NCBI RefSeq assembly: GCF_000800255.1
Contig: NZ_CP009747.1
Location: 3,968,001-4,032,000 of the forward strand
DNA from: Pseudomonas parafulva
GTDB lineage: Bacteria; Pseudomonadota; Gammaproteobacteria; Pseudomonadales; Pseudomonadaceae
Direction of reading: 5' to 3'
Length of the DNA stretch: 64,000 nt
The notes beneath the pieces were generated by a model. That model saw only the letters and a list, made by a program, of their open reading frames with translations. It made no database searches and was not told the origin of the DNA. Shown here piece by piece: positions 1-8,840 of this stretch (positions within the stretch are counted from its first letter, which is position 1; each line of letters opens with the position of its first letter). The position numbers were made by a program, and so were the translations under genes.

Positions 1-610
1 GCAGTACGTGGAAGTGCGCTGCCTGGACATCAACCCGTTCCTGCCGGTGGGCATCGACCTCACCGAAGCGCGCTTTCTCGACGCTTTCCTGCTGTTCTGC
101 GCCCTCGACGAGAGCCCGCAACTGGAGAACGGCGAATGCAACCAGTGCTCCGGCAACTTCCTCAGCGTGGTCAAGGAAGGTCGCCGACCGGGTCTGGAAC
201 TGCAGCGTGACGGCCAGCCGATCACGCTCAAGGCGTGGGCCAGCGAGCTGCTCGGCCGTATCGGGCAACTGGCCGAACTGCTCGACCGCGCCCACGGCAG
301 CGACGAGCACGCCACAGCCCTGGCCGAGCAGCAGGCCAAGGTCGACGACCCGGAGCTCACTCCGTCCGCCCAAGTACTGGCACGCATGACCGAGCACGAC
401 GAGACCTTCGTCAAGTTCGCCCTGCGCCAGAGCCAATTGCACGCCGACAACTTCCGCCAGCAGCCGCTGCCAGCCGAACGCCAGCAGGCGTTCGAAACCC
501 TGGCGCGCGATTCGCTGGCCGAGCAGTCGCGCCTGGAGCAGCAGGAAGTGGGTGACTTCGACCTGTTCGTCGGCGCCTACCAGGCCAGCATCCTGGCCAT
601 CAGCAACTGA
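1..610 (+). CDS. gshA: glutamate-cysteine ligase, C-terminal part (cut by window edge)
   Basis: The frame is open from the first bases of the window and ends at a TGA at 608-610, so only about the last 203 residues are present. The visible start (residues [10 protein letters not shown], then a stretch rich in Leu and Phe) is the conserved C-terminal half of proteobacterial GshA, the ATP-dependent ligase that joins glutamate to cysteine in the first step of glutathione synthesis. The GTG at position 8 is internal, not a start. The stop overlaps the ATG of the next gene by one base (TGATG), which suggests translational coupling to the TetR regulator. The identification rests on recognised sequence and on the P. 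putida-like order with ssu downstream. Confidence 0.9.
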   Translation, partial: QYVEVRCLDINPFLPVGIDLTEARFLDAFLLFCALDESPQLENGECNQCSGNFLSVVKEGRRPGLELQRDGQPITLKAWASELLGRIGQLAELLDRAHGSDEHATALAEQQAKVDDPELTPSAQVLARMTEHDETFVKFALRQSQLHADNFRQQPLPAERQQAFETLARDSLAEQSRLEQQEVGDFDLFVGAYQASILAISN

Positions 611-1242
611 TGAGCCGCGCCGCCGTCGCCCGCAAACCGCGCGCCAGCAGTCAGGCGAGGATCGCCACGATCCTCGCCGCGGCGCGCGAACTGCTGACCG
701 ACGGCGGCGTCGGCGCGCTCTCGATCTACAGCGTGGCCGAGCGGGCACAGATCCCGCCCTCGTCGGTGTATCACTTCTTCGCCAGCGTGCCTGCGTTGCT
801 CGAAGCCCTGACCGCCGATGTGCACCGGGCCTTTCGCGAGGCCCTGAACGCCCCCATCGACAGCCGAGGGTTCACCACCTGGCATGAACTGTCCCGCTTG
901 GTCGAGCAGCGCATGCTCGCCATCTATCACGAGGACGCCGCCGCGCGGCAGTTGATCCTGGCGCAGCATGGACTGAGCGAAGTGGTGCAGGCCGACCGGC
1001 AGCACGACATGGAGCTGGGCAAGCTGATGCACAAGGTGTTCGACCAGCATTTCCACCTGCCGGTGATGCCGACGGATGTCGATGTGTTCGCCTTGGCGAT
1101 GGAGTTGAGTGATCGGGTGTACGCGCGTTCGGTGCAGTTGCACGAAGCGATCACCCCGCGCATGGCCGAGGAAGCCCAGCGGGTGTTCGAGGCGTATCTG
1201 GGGCTTTACCTGCCCCCGTTTCTGGCCAAGCGTATCTTCTGA
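610..1242 (+). CDS. TetR/AcrR-family transcriptional regulator
   Basis: The product has 210 residues, the usual size for TetR. An N-terminal helix-turn-helix is clear: residues about 18-65 contain ILAAARELLTDGG, then SVAERAQIPPSSVYHFF, the classic recognition-helix pattern ending in Y-x-F-F. The remainder is the helical ligand-binding and dimerisation part, which differs too much between members to name a ligand. The start codon overlaps the gshA stop by one base, so the two genes are probably cotranscribed. The ssu operon converges from the other side, 35 bp away. The target is unknown. Control of gshA itself or of a nearby sulfur gene is possible but is inference only. Confidence 0.88.
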   Translation: MSRAAVARKPRASSQARIATILAAARELLTDGGVGALSIYSVAERAQIPPSSVYHFFASVPALLEALTADVHRAFREALNAPIDSRGFTTWHELSRLVEQRMLAIYHEDAAARQLILAQHGLSEVVQADRQHDMELGKLMHKVFDQHFHLPVMPTDVDVFALAMELSDRVYARSVQLHEAITPRMAEEAQRVFEAYLGLYLPPFLAKRIF

Positions 1243-1247
1243 GTACT

Positions 1248-1266
1248 GGGGCCGCATCGCGGCCCC
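1248..1266. terminator. hairpin between convergent tetR and ssuF
   Basis: A perfect 8-bp GC-rich stem (GGGGCCGC / GCGGCCCC) with a 3-nt loop sits in the 35 bp between the two convergent stop codons. It has no strong T tract on either side, so it may be a weak or bidirectional terminator. Confidence 0.5.
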
Positions 1267-1277
1267 TGATACCCGCA

Positions 1278-1493
1278 TCACAGCTTGGCGATGGACACCT
1301 CGGTCGATTTCACGAAGGCGATCACCTCGCTGCCGACCTGCAGTTCCAACTCCTTGACCGAACGCGTGGTGATCACCGAAGTGACGATACCGGAGGCGGT
1401 CTGCACGTCGATTTCCGACAAGACCGGACCTTCGAGGATTTCTTTCACGGTGCCCTTGAACTGGTTGCGTACGTTGATCGCTTTGATGGTCAT
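1278..1493 (-). CDS. ssuF: TOBE-domain molybdopterin-type binding protein SsuF
   Basis: A 71-residue protein consisting of one TOBE (molbindin-type) domain: it opens with MTIKAINVRNQFKGTV and continues with the alternating hydrophobic strands of that small OB-like fold. Pseudomonas SsuF is such a protein. It is the last gene of the alkanesulfonate operon and is needed for sulfonate use in P. putida, though its exact role is not settled. The start chosen is the ATG at 1493, which gives the family length; longer readings in frame run into ssuB. It lies 31 bp downstream of ssuB in the same orientation. Confidence 0.88.
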   Translation of the reverse strand: MTIKAINVRNQFKGTVKEILEGPVLSEIDVQTASGIVTSVITTRSVKELELQVGSEVIAFVKSTEVSIAKL

Positions 1494-1524
1494 GGGATGC
1501 TTCCTTCTCTTTGGCTTCGGGGGT

Positions 1525-2337
1525 TCAGTGAGCCCAACGCAATTGCGTGGGCAGAGGGGCAACAGGTTCCGGTGCCGGCGGGGTGCCGGGTACCGAAAGG
1601 ACACGGTCGAGCACTGCGCTTTCCAGCAAGGCCAGGCGCTGGGAACCTCGCGCCCGGGGCCTTGCCAGGTCGACGGCGAGGTCCAGACCGACCTCACCGT
1701 CCTCGATCAGGATCACCCGGTCGGCCACGGCGACGGCCTCGCTGACGTCGTGGGTGACCAGCAGCACGGTAAAGCCGTGCTCACGCCAGAGGCGCTCGAT
1801 CAGTTGCTGCATCTCGATCCGGGTCAGGGCATCCAGCGCACCCAGTGGCTCGTCGAGCAGCAGCAGACGCGGTTGATGGATCAGCGCCCTGGCCAAGGCC
1901 ACGCGCTGCTTCTGTCCGCCAGACAATGCGGCGGGCCATTCATGGGCACGGTCCGCCAGACCGACCTCCGCCAGCGCTTGCAATGCCCGCGGGCGCCAGT
2001 CGCCCTTGAGGCCAAGGCCGACGTTGTCGATGACCTTCTTCCACGGCAGCAGCCGGGCGTCCTGGAACATCAGGCGAGTTTCTTCGCGCGCTTGCTCCAG
2101 CGGCGCCGCGCCGGCCAGCAGGTCACCGGCACTGGGTTGATCGAGGCCGGCCAGCAAGCGCAGCAGGGTGCTCTTGCCGCAGCCCGAGCGCCCGACGATG
2201 GCAACGAACTGGCCGGCCGGGATGTGCAGGTCGATGCCCCGCAGCACCTCACGCTGACCGAATGCCTTGCGCAGGCCCCGGGCCGCCAACGGAATACCGC
2301 GCAACAGGTGCGGCGGTTGCTTCTCGAGCACGCTCAT
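1525..2337 (-). CDS. ssuB: alkanesulfonate ABC transporter, ATP-binding protein SsuB
   Basis: A 270-residue ABC ATPase. The Walker A motif GRSGCGKST is near residues 49-57, a Q-loop sits at FQDARLLPW, the signature LSGGQ near 138-142, Walker B LLLLDEP near 158-164 and the switch histidine in VTHD. The FQD-x-RLLPW Q-loop is typical of the nitrate/sulfonate/taurine importer class. It powers sulfonate uptake with the SsuC permease and the SsuA binding protein. The start at 2337 overlaps the ssuC stop (ATGA overlap), evidence of a translationally coupled operon. Longer in-frame starts would overlap ssuC deeply and were rejected. Confidence 0.93.
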   Translation of the reverse strand: MSVLEKQPPHLLRGIPLAARGLRKAFGQREVLRGIDLHIPAGQFVAIVGRSGCGKSTLLRLLAGLDQPSAGDLLAGAAPLEQAREETRLMFQDARLLPWKKVIDNVGLGLKGDWRPRALQALAEVGLADRAHEWPAALSGGQKQRVALARALIHQPRLLLLDEPLGALDALTRIEMQQLIERLWREHGFTVLLVTHDVSEAVAVADRVILIEDGEVGLDLAVDLARPRARGSQRLALLESAVLDRVLSVPGTPPAPEPVAPLPTQLRWAH

Positions 2338-3131
2338 GCGCCCTCCTTCCTGGCCACTTGGTAAGCGGGATGCCAGCGCAGCCAGACCCGTTCCAACCCA
2401 CGTGCAGCCAGGTCGGCGAGCTTGCCGAGCACGGCGTACAGGACGATGGCCAGCACCACCACGTCGGTTTGCAGAAACTCTCGGGCATTCATCGCCAGGT
2501 AGCCGATGCCAGCGTTGGCCGAAATGGTTTCGGCGACGATCAGGGTCAGCCACATGAACCCCAGGGCGAAGCGCACGCCGACCAGGATCGACGGCAGCGC
2601 GCCGGGCAGGATGACCTGACGGAACAGGGCGAAGCCCGACAGCCCGTAGCTGCGCGCCATCTCCACCAGGGCCGGGTCGACGTTGCGGATGCCGTGGTAG
2701 GTGTTGAGGTAGATCGGGAACAAGGTGCCCAGGGCGACCAGGAAGATCTTCGCCGACTCATCGATGCCGAACCACAGGATCACCAGGGGGATCAGCGCCA
2801 GGTGCGGCACGTTGCGGATCATCTGCACCGAACTGTCGAGCAGGCGTTCACCCCAGTTGGACAATCCGGTGATGAAGCCCAGCACCAGGCCGATGCTGCC
2901 GCCGATGACGAAGCCTACGGCAGCGCGCCAGCCGCTGATCGCCAGGTGGGTCCACAGCTCGCCGCTGCGCACCAGTTCGACCCCGGCGGCCACCACCGCG
3001 CTCGGGGCGGGGAGGATGCGCGTGGACAGCCAGCCGGCACTCACTGCCAGTTGCCATACCGCCAGCAGCAGCACCGGCAGCGCCCAAGGCGCCAGGCGTT
3101 GGCTCAAGGTGGAGGACGTTGCACGACTCAT
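2334..3131 (-). CDS. ssuC: alkanesulfonate ABC transporter, permease SsuC
   Basis: A 265-residue inner-membrane protein with about six hydrophobic segments, beginning with one at residues 12-32. The BPD_transp_1 EAA-type loop, which contacts the ATPase, is visible as the stretch around [23 protein letters not shown]. Near its end are the segments [13 protein letters not shown] and [13 protein letters not shown], typical of the SsuC/TauC class. It forms the channel for sulfonates with SsuB and SsuA. The start at 3131 follows ssuD by 11 bp. It is part of ssuEADCBF. Confidence 0.93.
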   Translation of the reverse strand: MSRATSSTLSQRLAPWALPVLLLAVWQLAVSAGWLSTRILPAPSAVVAAGVELVRSGELWTHLAISGWRAAVGFVIGGSIGLVLGFITGLSNWGERLLDSSVQMIRNVPHLALIPLVILWFGIDESAKIFLVALGTLFPIYLNTYHGIRNVDPALVEMARSYGLSGFALFRQVILPGALPSILVGVRFALGFMWLTLIVAETISANAGIGYLAMNAREFLQTDVVVLAIVLYAVLGKLADLAARGLERVWLRWHPAYQVARKEGA

Positions 3132-3142
3132 CAGGCGCCCCC

Positions 3143-4291
3143 TCAGCTCTGCGACACGGATTTGGGCAGGATGTCGTTGGCCACCATCTCGCCGAACGGA
3201 CTCACGTAGCCGCCCGCCTTGGCCGGCTCCGGGCGCTGCACGTCCAGGTGCGGGAACAGCAGCTCGGCGACGCGATACGACTCCTCCAGGTGCGGATACC
3301 CGGAGAAGATGAAGGTATCGATGCCCAGGTCCGCGTATTCCTGCACCCGCGCTGCCACTGTTGGGCCGTCGCCGACCAGCGCAGTGCCAGCACCACCGCG
3401 CACCAGGCCGACACCGGCCCACAGGTTGGGGCTGACTTCCAGGTTGTCGCGCCGGCCCTTGTGCAGCGCCGCCATGCGCTGCTGGCCGACCGAGTCGAAG
3501 CGCGCCAGCGAAGCCTGGGCGCGGGCGATGGTGTCGTCGTCCAGGTGCGAGATCAGGCGCTCGGCGGCGGCCCACGCCTCGGCATTGGTTTCCCGCACGA
3601 TCACATGCAGGCGGATGCCGAAGCGCACTTCGCGGCCCTGGGCCTTGGCTTTCTCGCGCACCGCTGCGATCTTCTCGGCCACGGCCGAAGGCGGCTCGCC
3701 CCAGGTCAGGTACAGCTCGACCTGCTCGGCGGCCAGGTCCTGGGCGGCCTCGGACGAGCCTCCGAAATACAGGGGCGGGCGCGGTTGCTGGATCGGCGGG
3801 TAGAGCAGCTTGGCGCCTTTGACCTGCAGGTGCTTGCCGTCATAGTCGACCACCTCGCCTTCGAGCACCTTGCGCCAGATACGGGTGAACTCCACCGACG
3901 CCTCGTAGCGCTCCTGATGGTTCAGGTGCAGGCCGTCTCCCGCCAACTCGTCGGGGTCACCGCCGGTCACCAGGTTGAACAGCGCGCGGCCATTGGACAG
4001 GCGATCCAGGGTCGCCGCCTGGCGCGCCGCCACGGTCGGCGAAATGATGCCTGGGCGTAGGGCGACGAGAAACTTCAGGTGCTGGGTCACCGGAATCAGC
4101 GAGGCGGCCACCAGCCAGGAATCCTCGCAGGAGCGACCGGTGGGGATCAGCACGCCACCGAAACCGAGGCGGTCGGCCGCCTGGGCGATCTGGGTCAGGT
4201 AACCGTGGTCGACGGCGCGGGCGCCCTCGGTGGTGCCCAGGTACTTGCCGTCACCGTGGGTGGGCAGGAACCAGAAAATGTTCAGACTCAT
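3143..4291 (-). CDS. ssuD: FMNH2-dependent alkanesulfonate monooxygenase SsuD
   Basis: A 382-residue member of the bacterial luciferase-like flavin monooxygenases, of the same length as known SsuD proteins. It opens with [15 protein letters not shown] and contains the motif [11 protein letters not shown], whose cysteine (about residue 55) corresponds to the conserved active-site cysteine of E. coli SsuD. The enzyme uses FMNH2 from SsuE and O2 to split C1-C14 alkanesulfonates into an aldehyde and sulfite, in the cytoplasm. The start at 4291 is preceded by a purine-rich ribosome-binding region; the longer in-frame start adds residues unrelated to the family. Confidence 0.95.
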   Translation of the reverse strand: MSLNIFWFLPTHGDGKYLGTTEGARAVDHGYLTQIAQAADRLGFGGVLIPTGRSCEDSWLVAASLIPVTQHLKFLVALRPGIISPTVAARQAATLDRLSNGRALFNLVTGGDPDELAGDGLHLNHQERYEASVEFTRIWRKVLEGEVVDYDGKHLQVKGAKLLYPPIQQPRPPLYFGGSSEAAQDLAAEQVELYLTWGEPPSAVAEKIAAVREKAKAQGREVRFGIRLHVIVRETNAEAWAAAERLISHLDDDTIARAQASLARFDSVGQQRMAALHKGRRDNLEVSPNLWAGVGLVRGGAGTALVGDGPTVAARVQEYADLGIDTFIFSGYPHLEESYRVAELLFPHLDVQRPEPAKAGGYVSPFGEMVANDILPKSVSQS

Positions 4292-4352
4292 TGGAGTGGT
4301 CTCCTCAAAAGGGGCCGGCACCGTAACGACGCTACGGCGCGCGTATCAGGGT

Positions 4353-5318
4353 TCAGGGCGCGCTGGCGACCTTGGCGGCCGGGGTCCAGATCACATCCTT
4401 GATGCTCAAGGGCTTGGGAATCAGCTTCAGGGCCTGGAAGGTGTCGGCGATCTTCTGTTGCGCGGCGACCACGTCGGGGCTCAGCGGCGCGGCGCCGTAG
4501 CCTTGGCGCTTGACCGAGGTGAGCGTGATGTCCGCCGGCAGGCCTAGCAGCGGCGCGACTTGATCGGTGACCTGCTGCGGGTTGGCCTGGGCCCATTGGC
4601 CCACTTCGCGGACTTGCTCGATGAGCGTGCCGATCACGGCTGGGTGCCGCGTGGCGAAGTCTCGCGTGGCGAGATAGAACTGGTGGTTGTCGACCAGACC
4701 CTCGCCATCACGCAAGGTACGGGCCTGCAATTGCTGCTCGGCGGCAGCCTGGTAAGGGTCCCAGATCACCCAGGCATCGACGCTGCCGCGCTCGAAGGCG
4801 GCGCGGGCATCGGCGGGCGGCAGGTACACCGGCTGGATATCGCTGTACTTCAAACCGGCGTCTTCGAGGGCGCGCACCAGCAGGTAGTGCACGTTGGAGC
4901 CCTTGTTCAAGGCCACCTTCTTGCCTTTGAGTTCCTTGACCGAATGAATCGGCGAATCCTTGGCCACCAGGATCGCTTCGCTGTGCGGGGCGGGCGGCTC
5001 ATAGGCCACGTAGAGCAGATCGGCGCCGGCCGCCTGGGCGAAGACAGGCGGGGTCTCGCCGGTGACGCCGAAGTCGATGGAGCCGACGTTCAGCCCTTCG
5101 AGCAGTTGCGGCCCACCGGGGAACTCGGTCCATTGCACGTCGATACCTTGCTCGGCCAGGCGTTTTTCCAGCGCGCCCTTGGCCTTGAGCAGCACCAGGG
5201 TGCCGTATTTCTGATAGCCGATACGCAGGGTATCGGCCTGGGCTTGGGTGATGACGCCGAAGGTCACGGCCGCCGCGAACAGGGCGACCAGACCACGACG
5301 CAAAAGGACGGTGCGCAT
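4353..5318 (-). CDS. ssuA: alkanesulfonate ABC transporter, periplasmic binding protein SsuA
   Basis: A 321-residue protein with an N-terminal Sec signal peptide (MRTVLLRRG, a hydrophobic core, then cleavage near TQAQA-DTL at about residue 28). The mature part begins LRIGYQKYGTLVLLKAKG, the hallmark of the SsuA/NrtA/TauA class of type II binding proteins that capture sulfonates. It also has the conserved FPGGPQLLEGLNVGSIDFG segment. It delivers substrate to SsuC/SsuB. An 85-bp gap separates it from ssuE upstream. Confidence 0.93.
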   Translation of the reverse strand: MRTVLLRRGLVALFAAAVTFGVITQAQADTLRIGYQKYGTLVLLKAKGALEKRLAEQGIDVQWTEFPGGPQLLEGLNVGSIDFGVTGETPPVFAQAAGADLLYVAYEPPAPHSEAILVAKDSPIHSVKELKGKKVALNKGSNVHYLLVRALEDAGLKYSDIQPVYLPPADARAAFERGSVDAWVIWDPYQAAAEQQLQARTLRDGEGLVDNHQFYLATRDFATRHPAVIGTLIEQVREVGQWAQANPQQVTDQVAPLLGLPADITLTSVKRQGYGAAPLSPDVVAAQQKIADTFQALKLIPKPLSIKDVIWTPAAKVASAP

Positions 5319-5403
5319 GGCGCTCTCCTGTGCGAATGAGGTTCGGGTTGCACCTGCTTGCCTCGTTGACGGGCGAGTAAGGTGGCGAAACGGTGAAGCG
5401 GGT

Positions 5404-5997
5404 TCAGATGCTCCAGCGAGCGCTGATCAGGCGTTCTTCGAGTACGCCCGGCGCCAGCGGCCTGGGCCGTCGGGCCAGGGCGGCGTGGAAGGTCTGCAGC
5501 GAGTCCAGCAGGCGCGCCTGCAGGGGCTCGGTCAGGCGCGCGGGCTGGCTGGCGTCGGCGTAGGCGACCTGGCTGTCGTCGGCGAAGATCCCTTGCAGGG
5601 TTTCCTGCGCCTTGAGCGTCGACAGCACGGGTTTGAGGGCATAGTCCACGGCCAGCATGTGGGCGATGCTGCCGCCGGTAGCGATGGGCAACACCACCTT
5701 GTGTTCCAGGGCGCGCTCGGGCAGCAGGTCGAGCAGCGTCTTCAGCGCGCCGGAGAAGGAAGCCTTGTACACCGGCGTGGCGACGATCAGGCCGTCGGCC
5801 TGGGCCACCAGTTGCTGGAAGTGTTGTACCTGGGGGCTGTCGAAGCGCGCATGCAGCAGGTCTTCGGCAGGGAATTCCCGCACCTGGAAAGTCACCACTT
5901 CCACGCCGCGATCCTGCAACCACTGGCGCGACTGTTCGAGCAGCACGCCGGAACGTGATCGTGTACTGGGGCTGCCGCCTATTGAAACAACCAGCAT
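5404..5997 (-). CDS. ssuE: NAD(P)H-dependent FMN reductase SsuE
   Basis: A 197-residue flavodoxin-fold reductase. It opens [16 protein letters not shown], the phosphate-binding loop for FMN, and has the family motif [22 protein letters not shown] near residues 80-100. It reduces FMN for SsuD, making up the two-component desulfonation system. As the first gene of ssuEADCBF it marks the operon promoter, which should lie in the AT-rich stretch about 6004-6150. The start at 5997 gives the family N-terminus; the longer frame adds about 30 non-homologous residues. Confidence 0.93.
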   Translation of the reverse strand: MLVVSIGGSPSTRSRSGVLLEQSRQWLQDRGVEVVTFQVREFPAEDLLHARFDSPQVQHFQQLVAQADGLIVATPVYKASFSGALKTLLDLLPERALEHKVVLPIATGGSIAHMLAVDYALKPVLSTLKAQETLQGIFADDSQVAYADASQPARLTEPLQARLLDSLQTFHAALARRPRPLAPGVLEERLISARWSI

Positions 5998-6003
5998 CTG
6001 AAC

Positions 6004-6150
6004 GATTCCTTGAATGGATTTCCGGGGAGGACCCCTTGGGATGACTGCGACATTAGCACTCGATGCGATATATCCATAAATCATATTTTTTCATTTGTTT
6101 ATTCTTTTATCTGATATACGACAACAGCGGTGCGCGACCACTTTCACTGA
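6004..6150 (-). promoter_or_regulatory. AT-rich promoter region of the ssu operon
   Basis: This stretch contrasts sharply with the GC-rich genes around it, with runs such as ATATATCCATAAATCATATT near 6067. It is the only promoter-like space ahead of ssuE. Sulfate-starvation promoters controlled by CysB-type LysR activators commonly have such AT-rich tracts. I could not define a -35/-10 pair with confidence. Confidence 0.4.
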
Positions 6151-6161
6151 AACTCATCCAT

Positions 6162-6185
6162 AAAAAAGGGCCGTCGAAACGGCCC
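6162..6185 (-). terminator. rho-independent terminator of lsfA
   Basis: A 7-bp stem GGGCCGT/ACGGCCC with a CGAA tetraloop is flanked by six A on the plus strand, which read as a T tract after the hairpin on the minus strand. It lies 38 bp past the lsfA stop codon. Confidence 0.85.
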
Positions 6186-6222
6186 GAATACCCTGCATGG
6201 CTAAGAGCAGTGCAACGAGAAT

Positions 6223-6861
6223 TCAGCGATTGGGTTGCGGCGTCAGGCGCAAGTAAGGCTTCACCGCCCGATACCCTTTAGGGAAGCGCTGGCGGATTTC
6301 TTCCTCGTCCTTGAGCGAGGGCACGATCACCACGTCGTCGCCATCCTGCCAGTTGCCCGGCGTGGCCACTTTGTGGCTGTCGGTCAGTTGCAAGGAGTCG
6401 ATCACCCGCAGGATCTCATTGAAATTGCGCCCGGTACTGGCCGGATAGGTGATGGTCAGGCGCACCCTCTTGTTCGGGTCGATCACGAACAGAGAGCGGA
6501 CGGTGAGGGTATCGCTGGCGTTGGGGTGAATCAGGTCGTAGAGGTCCGACACCTTGCGGTCGGCGTCGGCGATGATCGGGAAATTCACCACCGTGTTCTG
6601 CGTTTCGTTGATGTCCTCGATCCACCTGTGGTGCGAATCGACCGGGTCCACCGACAAGGCGATGGCCTTGACGCCGCGCTTGGCGAACTCATCCTTGAGC
6701 TTGGCGGTCAGGCCCAGCTCGGTGGTGCAGACTGGGGTGAAGTCGGCCGGGTGCGAAAACAGCACGCCCCAACTGTCGCCCAGCCACTCGTGAAAGCGCA
6801 GGGTGCCGACGCTGGAATCCTGTTCGAAGTCGGGGGCGATGTCGCCAAGTTTGAGGCTCAT
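6223..6861 (-). CDS. lsfA: 1-Cys peroxiredoxin LsfA
   Basis: A 212-residue Prx6-class peroxiredoxin. The peroxidatic cysteine is in HPADFTPVCTTE (Cys45), with the usual preceding Thr; there is no resolving cysteine of the 2-Cys type. The C-terminal half has the Prx6 features VDSHHRWIEDI and KGYRAVKPYLR. It reduces peroxides in the cytoplasm. LsfA (low-sulfur factor) was named in P. putida because it is induced under sulfate limitation, which fits its place between ssu and tau. It has its own terminator downstream and an AT-rich promoter region upstream (about 6900-6965), so it is probably monocistronic. Confidence 0.93.
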   Translation of the reverse strand: MSLKLGDIAPDFEQDSSVGTLRFHEWLGDSWGVLFSHPADFTPVCTTELGLTAKLKDEFAKRGVKAIALSVDPVDSHHRWIEDINETQNTVVNFPIIADADRKVSDLYDLIHPNASDTLTVRSLFVIDPNKRVRLTITYPASTGRNFNEILRVIDSLQLTDSHKVATPGNWQDGDDVVIVPSLKDEEEIRQRFPKGYRAVKPYLRLTPQPNR

Positions 6862-6980
6862 GGAAGCGGCTCCTGTGCATGTCTGGCCTTGTAGGATCGA
6901 CTGTGCCTGCTTCCAAACAAAAACAAAAAGAATAGATCACGATTTATTTATAACTATTTTGCACATCGAATCGCCGGCAT

Positions 6981-7007
6981 AAAAAAGCCTCGCAAGGTGC
7001 GAGGCTT
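6981..7007 (-). terminator. rho-independent terminator of the OprD-family porin gene
   Basis: A 9-bp stem (AAGCCTCGC/GCGAGGCTT) with a 5-nt loop, followed on the minus strand by a T tract, lies 19 bp past the porin stop codon. The lsfA promoter must therefore lie between here and 6862. Confidence 0.88.
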
Positions 7008-7025
7008 CTTGGGTGTCGCTACGTC

Positions 7026-8363
7026 TTACATGAAGTTGTAAGTGTAGTTGACGATGAAGCGGGTCTGGTCCTGATCGGCCAGCGAGCTGGTGCCAGTACC
7101 ACGGTAGACACCGTGACGCAGGGTAGCGCCCAGGCCTTTGAAGGTACCTTGCTGGATCACGTAGTCGATGCGCGCGTCGCGCTCCCACTCGCTGAAGGTG
7201 CCATTGCCGTTGGCGTTCTTGCCGTCTTCGCCTTTGAGGTAGGAAACCGAAGCCTTCAGGCCCGGTACGCCCAGACGTGCGAAGTCGTAGGAGTACTGAC
7301 CGAAGGTGGTGTTCTCACCGGCCTTGGCGAACTGGTTGATCATGCTGTCGGTGAACAGGTAGAAGCTGGCACCGCCGGCGCCTTCCGGACGACCGTTGCC
7401 GTCGCGAACGCTGCCTTGGTTCAGCCAGACGAAGCCACCGTCGTCGTTGACGCGCTGATGACCCAACAGGAAGGCGTGACCACCCAGGGTGTAGGTGAAG
7501 ATCGCCGACCAGGTCTTGTTGTCGACCTCGCCCGGGGTCTTGGCATAGCCACCGTTGTTGTTGAAGTTGTAGCCACCGCCCTTGCCGTTGCGGCCGTCGC
7601 TGCTGCTGTCGAAGTAGCGCAGGTCGGTCTTGAACGACTGGTCGTCGGCGATCTTGAAGACGTGGGTGGCGCCCAGGAAGTTCTGTTTGTAGAAGTCTTC
7701 CAGGTTCGAGTAGTAGTACTGCAGGGTCAGGTCAGGCGTGAGCTTGTAGTCCAGACCACCGAAGCGGAACTTGTTGCTGTCAGCAGTGGCACCGTTGACC
7801 GACAGGCCAGTACGGTTGCTCGACGCGCGACCCATGGCGTGGGTCAGCTGACCGGCGTTGATGGTCAGGTTGTCGATTTCTTTCGACTGGATGGTGCCGC
7901 CTTCGAAGGTCTGTGGCAGCAGACGACCGTCGTTGGAGACCAGGATCGGCAGGTTCGGGGCCAGGGCGCTACCGAAGTGCACTTCGGTCTTGGAGAAGCG
8001 GGCCTTGGCGTTGGCGCCCAGGCGTGCCCACTGGCTGGCAGCGGAGCCGTCGCTGTCGCTCGGGAAGAAGCTGCTGTTGTCCGGGTGCTTGCCACGGCCG
8101 CCGTCGAGGTGGATACCCCACAGTGCCTGGGCGTCGACGCCGAAGCCAACGGTGCCTTGGGTGAAACCGGAGATGTAGTCGAGCTTGAAGCCCTGACCCG
8201 ACTCACGGTTGTCGGCACCGCCATCGCGGTTGTCGTTGTTGAAGTACATGGTGCGCGAGCTGACGGACAGTTTGCTGTCCTCGATGAAGCCGGCGGCGCC
8301 TGCTTGTTGGGCGAGAACCCCCACTGCCACGGCCAGGGCCAGGGCCAGGCTGGACTTGTACAT
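7026..8363 (-). CDS. OprD-family outer-membrane porin
   Basis: A 445-residue outer-membrane protein with a signal peptide of about 24 residues (hydrophobic core ALALAVAVGVLA, then AGAAG). The mature part opens GFIEDSKLSVSSRTMYFNN, diagnostic of the OprD/OprE/OprQ porin family, and is full of alternating amphipathic strands ending in an aromatic strand (VNYTYNFM). These 18-strand channels admit small substrates such as amino acids and other carboxylates. The exact substrate cannot be read from sequence. Its place between lsfA and tau suggests a role in sulfonate or taurine entry, but that is inference. Long intergenic DNA upstream and a strong terminator downstream make it a single-gene unit. 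Confidence 0.88.
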   Translation of the reverse strand: MYKSSLALALAVAVGVLAQQAGAAGFIEDSKLSVSSRTMYFNNDNRDGGADNRESGQGFKLDYISGFTQGTVGFGVDAQALWGIHLDGGRGKHPDNSSFFPSDSDGSAASQWARLGANAKARFSKTEVHFGSALAPNLPILVSNDGRLLPQTFEGGTIQSKEIDNLTINAGQLTHAMGRASSNRTGLSVNGATADSNKFRFGGLDYKLTPDLTLQYYYSNLEDFYKQNFLGATHVFKIADDQSFKTDLRYFDSSSDGRNGKGGGYNFNNNGGYAKTPGEVDNKTWSAIFTYTLGGHAFLLGHQRVNDDGGFVWLNQGSVRDGNGRPEGAGGASFYLFTDSMINQFAKAGENTTFGQYSYDFARLGVPGLKASVSYLKGEDGKNANGNGTFSEWERDARIDYVIQQGTFKGLGATLRHGVYRGTGTSSLADQDQTRFIVNYTYNFM

Positions 8364-8547
8364 GCTTTGCTCCTCTACGTTCTAATTTTTGTACTCTCCA
8401 GGCGGTGGGATCTTCATGCCCCACTCACCCCGGGTAAGCGATTTAGCACCAAGGTGTGACCGGTAAGTCAATCGTTACCGGGTATTACACGACTTTGGTC
8501 TAAGGCTTCCTGCGCTACAGGATAATGACAATCCTATAAATCCAAAA

Positions 8548-8569
8548 TGACCGTTTTGTGAAACGGTCA
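8548..8569. repeat. perfect inverted repeat TGACCGTTT-N4-AAACGGTCA
   Basis: Two 9-bp arms are separated by TGTG. The element lies about 185 bp upstream of the porin start and about 270 bp upstream of tauA. There is no T tract on the minus strand and only a weak one on the plus strand, so an operator for a dimeric regulator is as likely as a terminator. Confidence 0.55.
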
Positions 8570-8757
8570 GATTATTACGGAATAACGATGGAACCTTCAG
8601 CTGCTTTTGTTGTATCGGCGCGACGGCTGATCGCTGAAGGTTATGTGCAAACCTTTGCCTGTCACATTCGAACAAAAGTCGTCAGAGCTTAGCCTTTCAC
8701 GAAAATTTCACAAGGGCTCGATGACCGCTTCGAGCACAAAAAATTGCCGCCTAAGCT

Positions 8758-8790
8758 AATTCTTAAAAGTTATTTATTTTTGAATTCTTA
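8758..8790 (+). promoter_or_regulatory. direct repeat AATTCTTA upstream of tauA
   Basis: Two copies of AATTCTTA (8758-8765 and 8783-8790) are 25 bp apart in an AT-rich block ending about 50 bp before the tauA start. The spacing and position suit an activator-binding region such as a CysB-type site at a sulfate-starvation promoter. The assignment is inference. Confidence 0.4.
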
Positions 8791-8840
8791 GATCATTTAG
8801 GCTCGCCGTCATTCTTCCCAGCTTGACGCGAGGTTCGCCC

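Larger units (their letters stand above)
8364..8840. promoter_or_regulatory. 477-bp divergent intergenic region (porin / tauA)
   Basis: No convincing gene lies here; the short minus-strand frame at 8475-8675 lacks coding character. The region carries a perfect 9-bp inverted repeat at 8548-8569 and an AT-rich stretch with a direct repeat at 8758-8790 directly ahead of tauA. It must hold the promoters of both divergent genes. Confidence 0.6.

Noticed and set aside
577..1281. Minus-strand frame of 234 codons opposite the TetR gene
   Set aside because: It is antisense to a gene with a clear helix-turn-helix domain and has no recognisable domain itself.
8475..8675. Small minus-strand frame of 66 codons upstream of the porin
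   Set aside because: Composition is not coding-like, there is no ribosome-binding site, and it covers the inverted repeat at 8548-8569.
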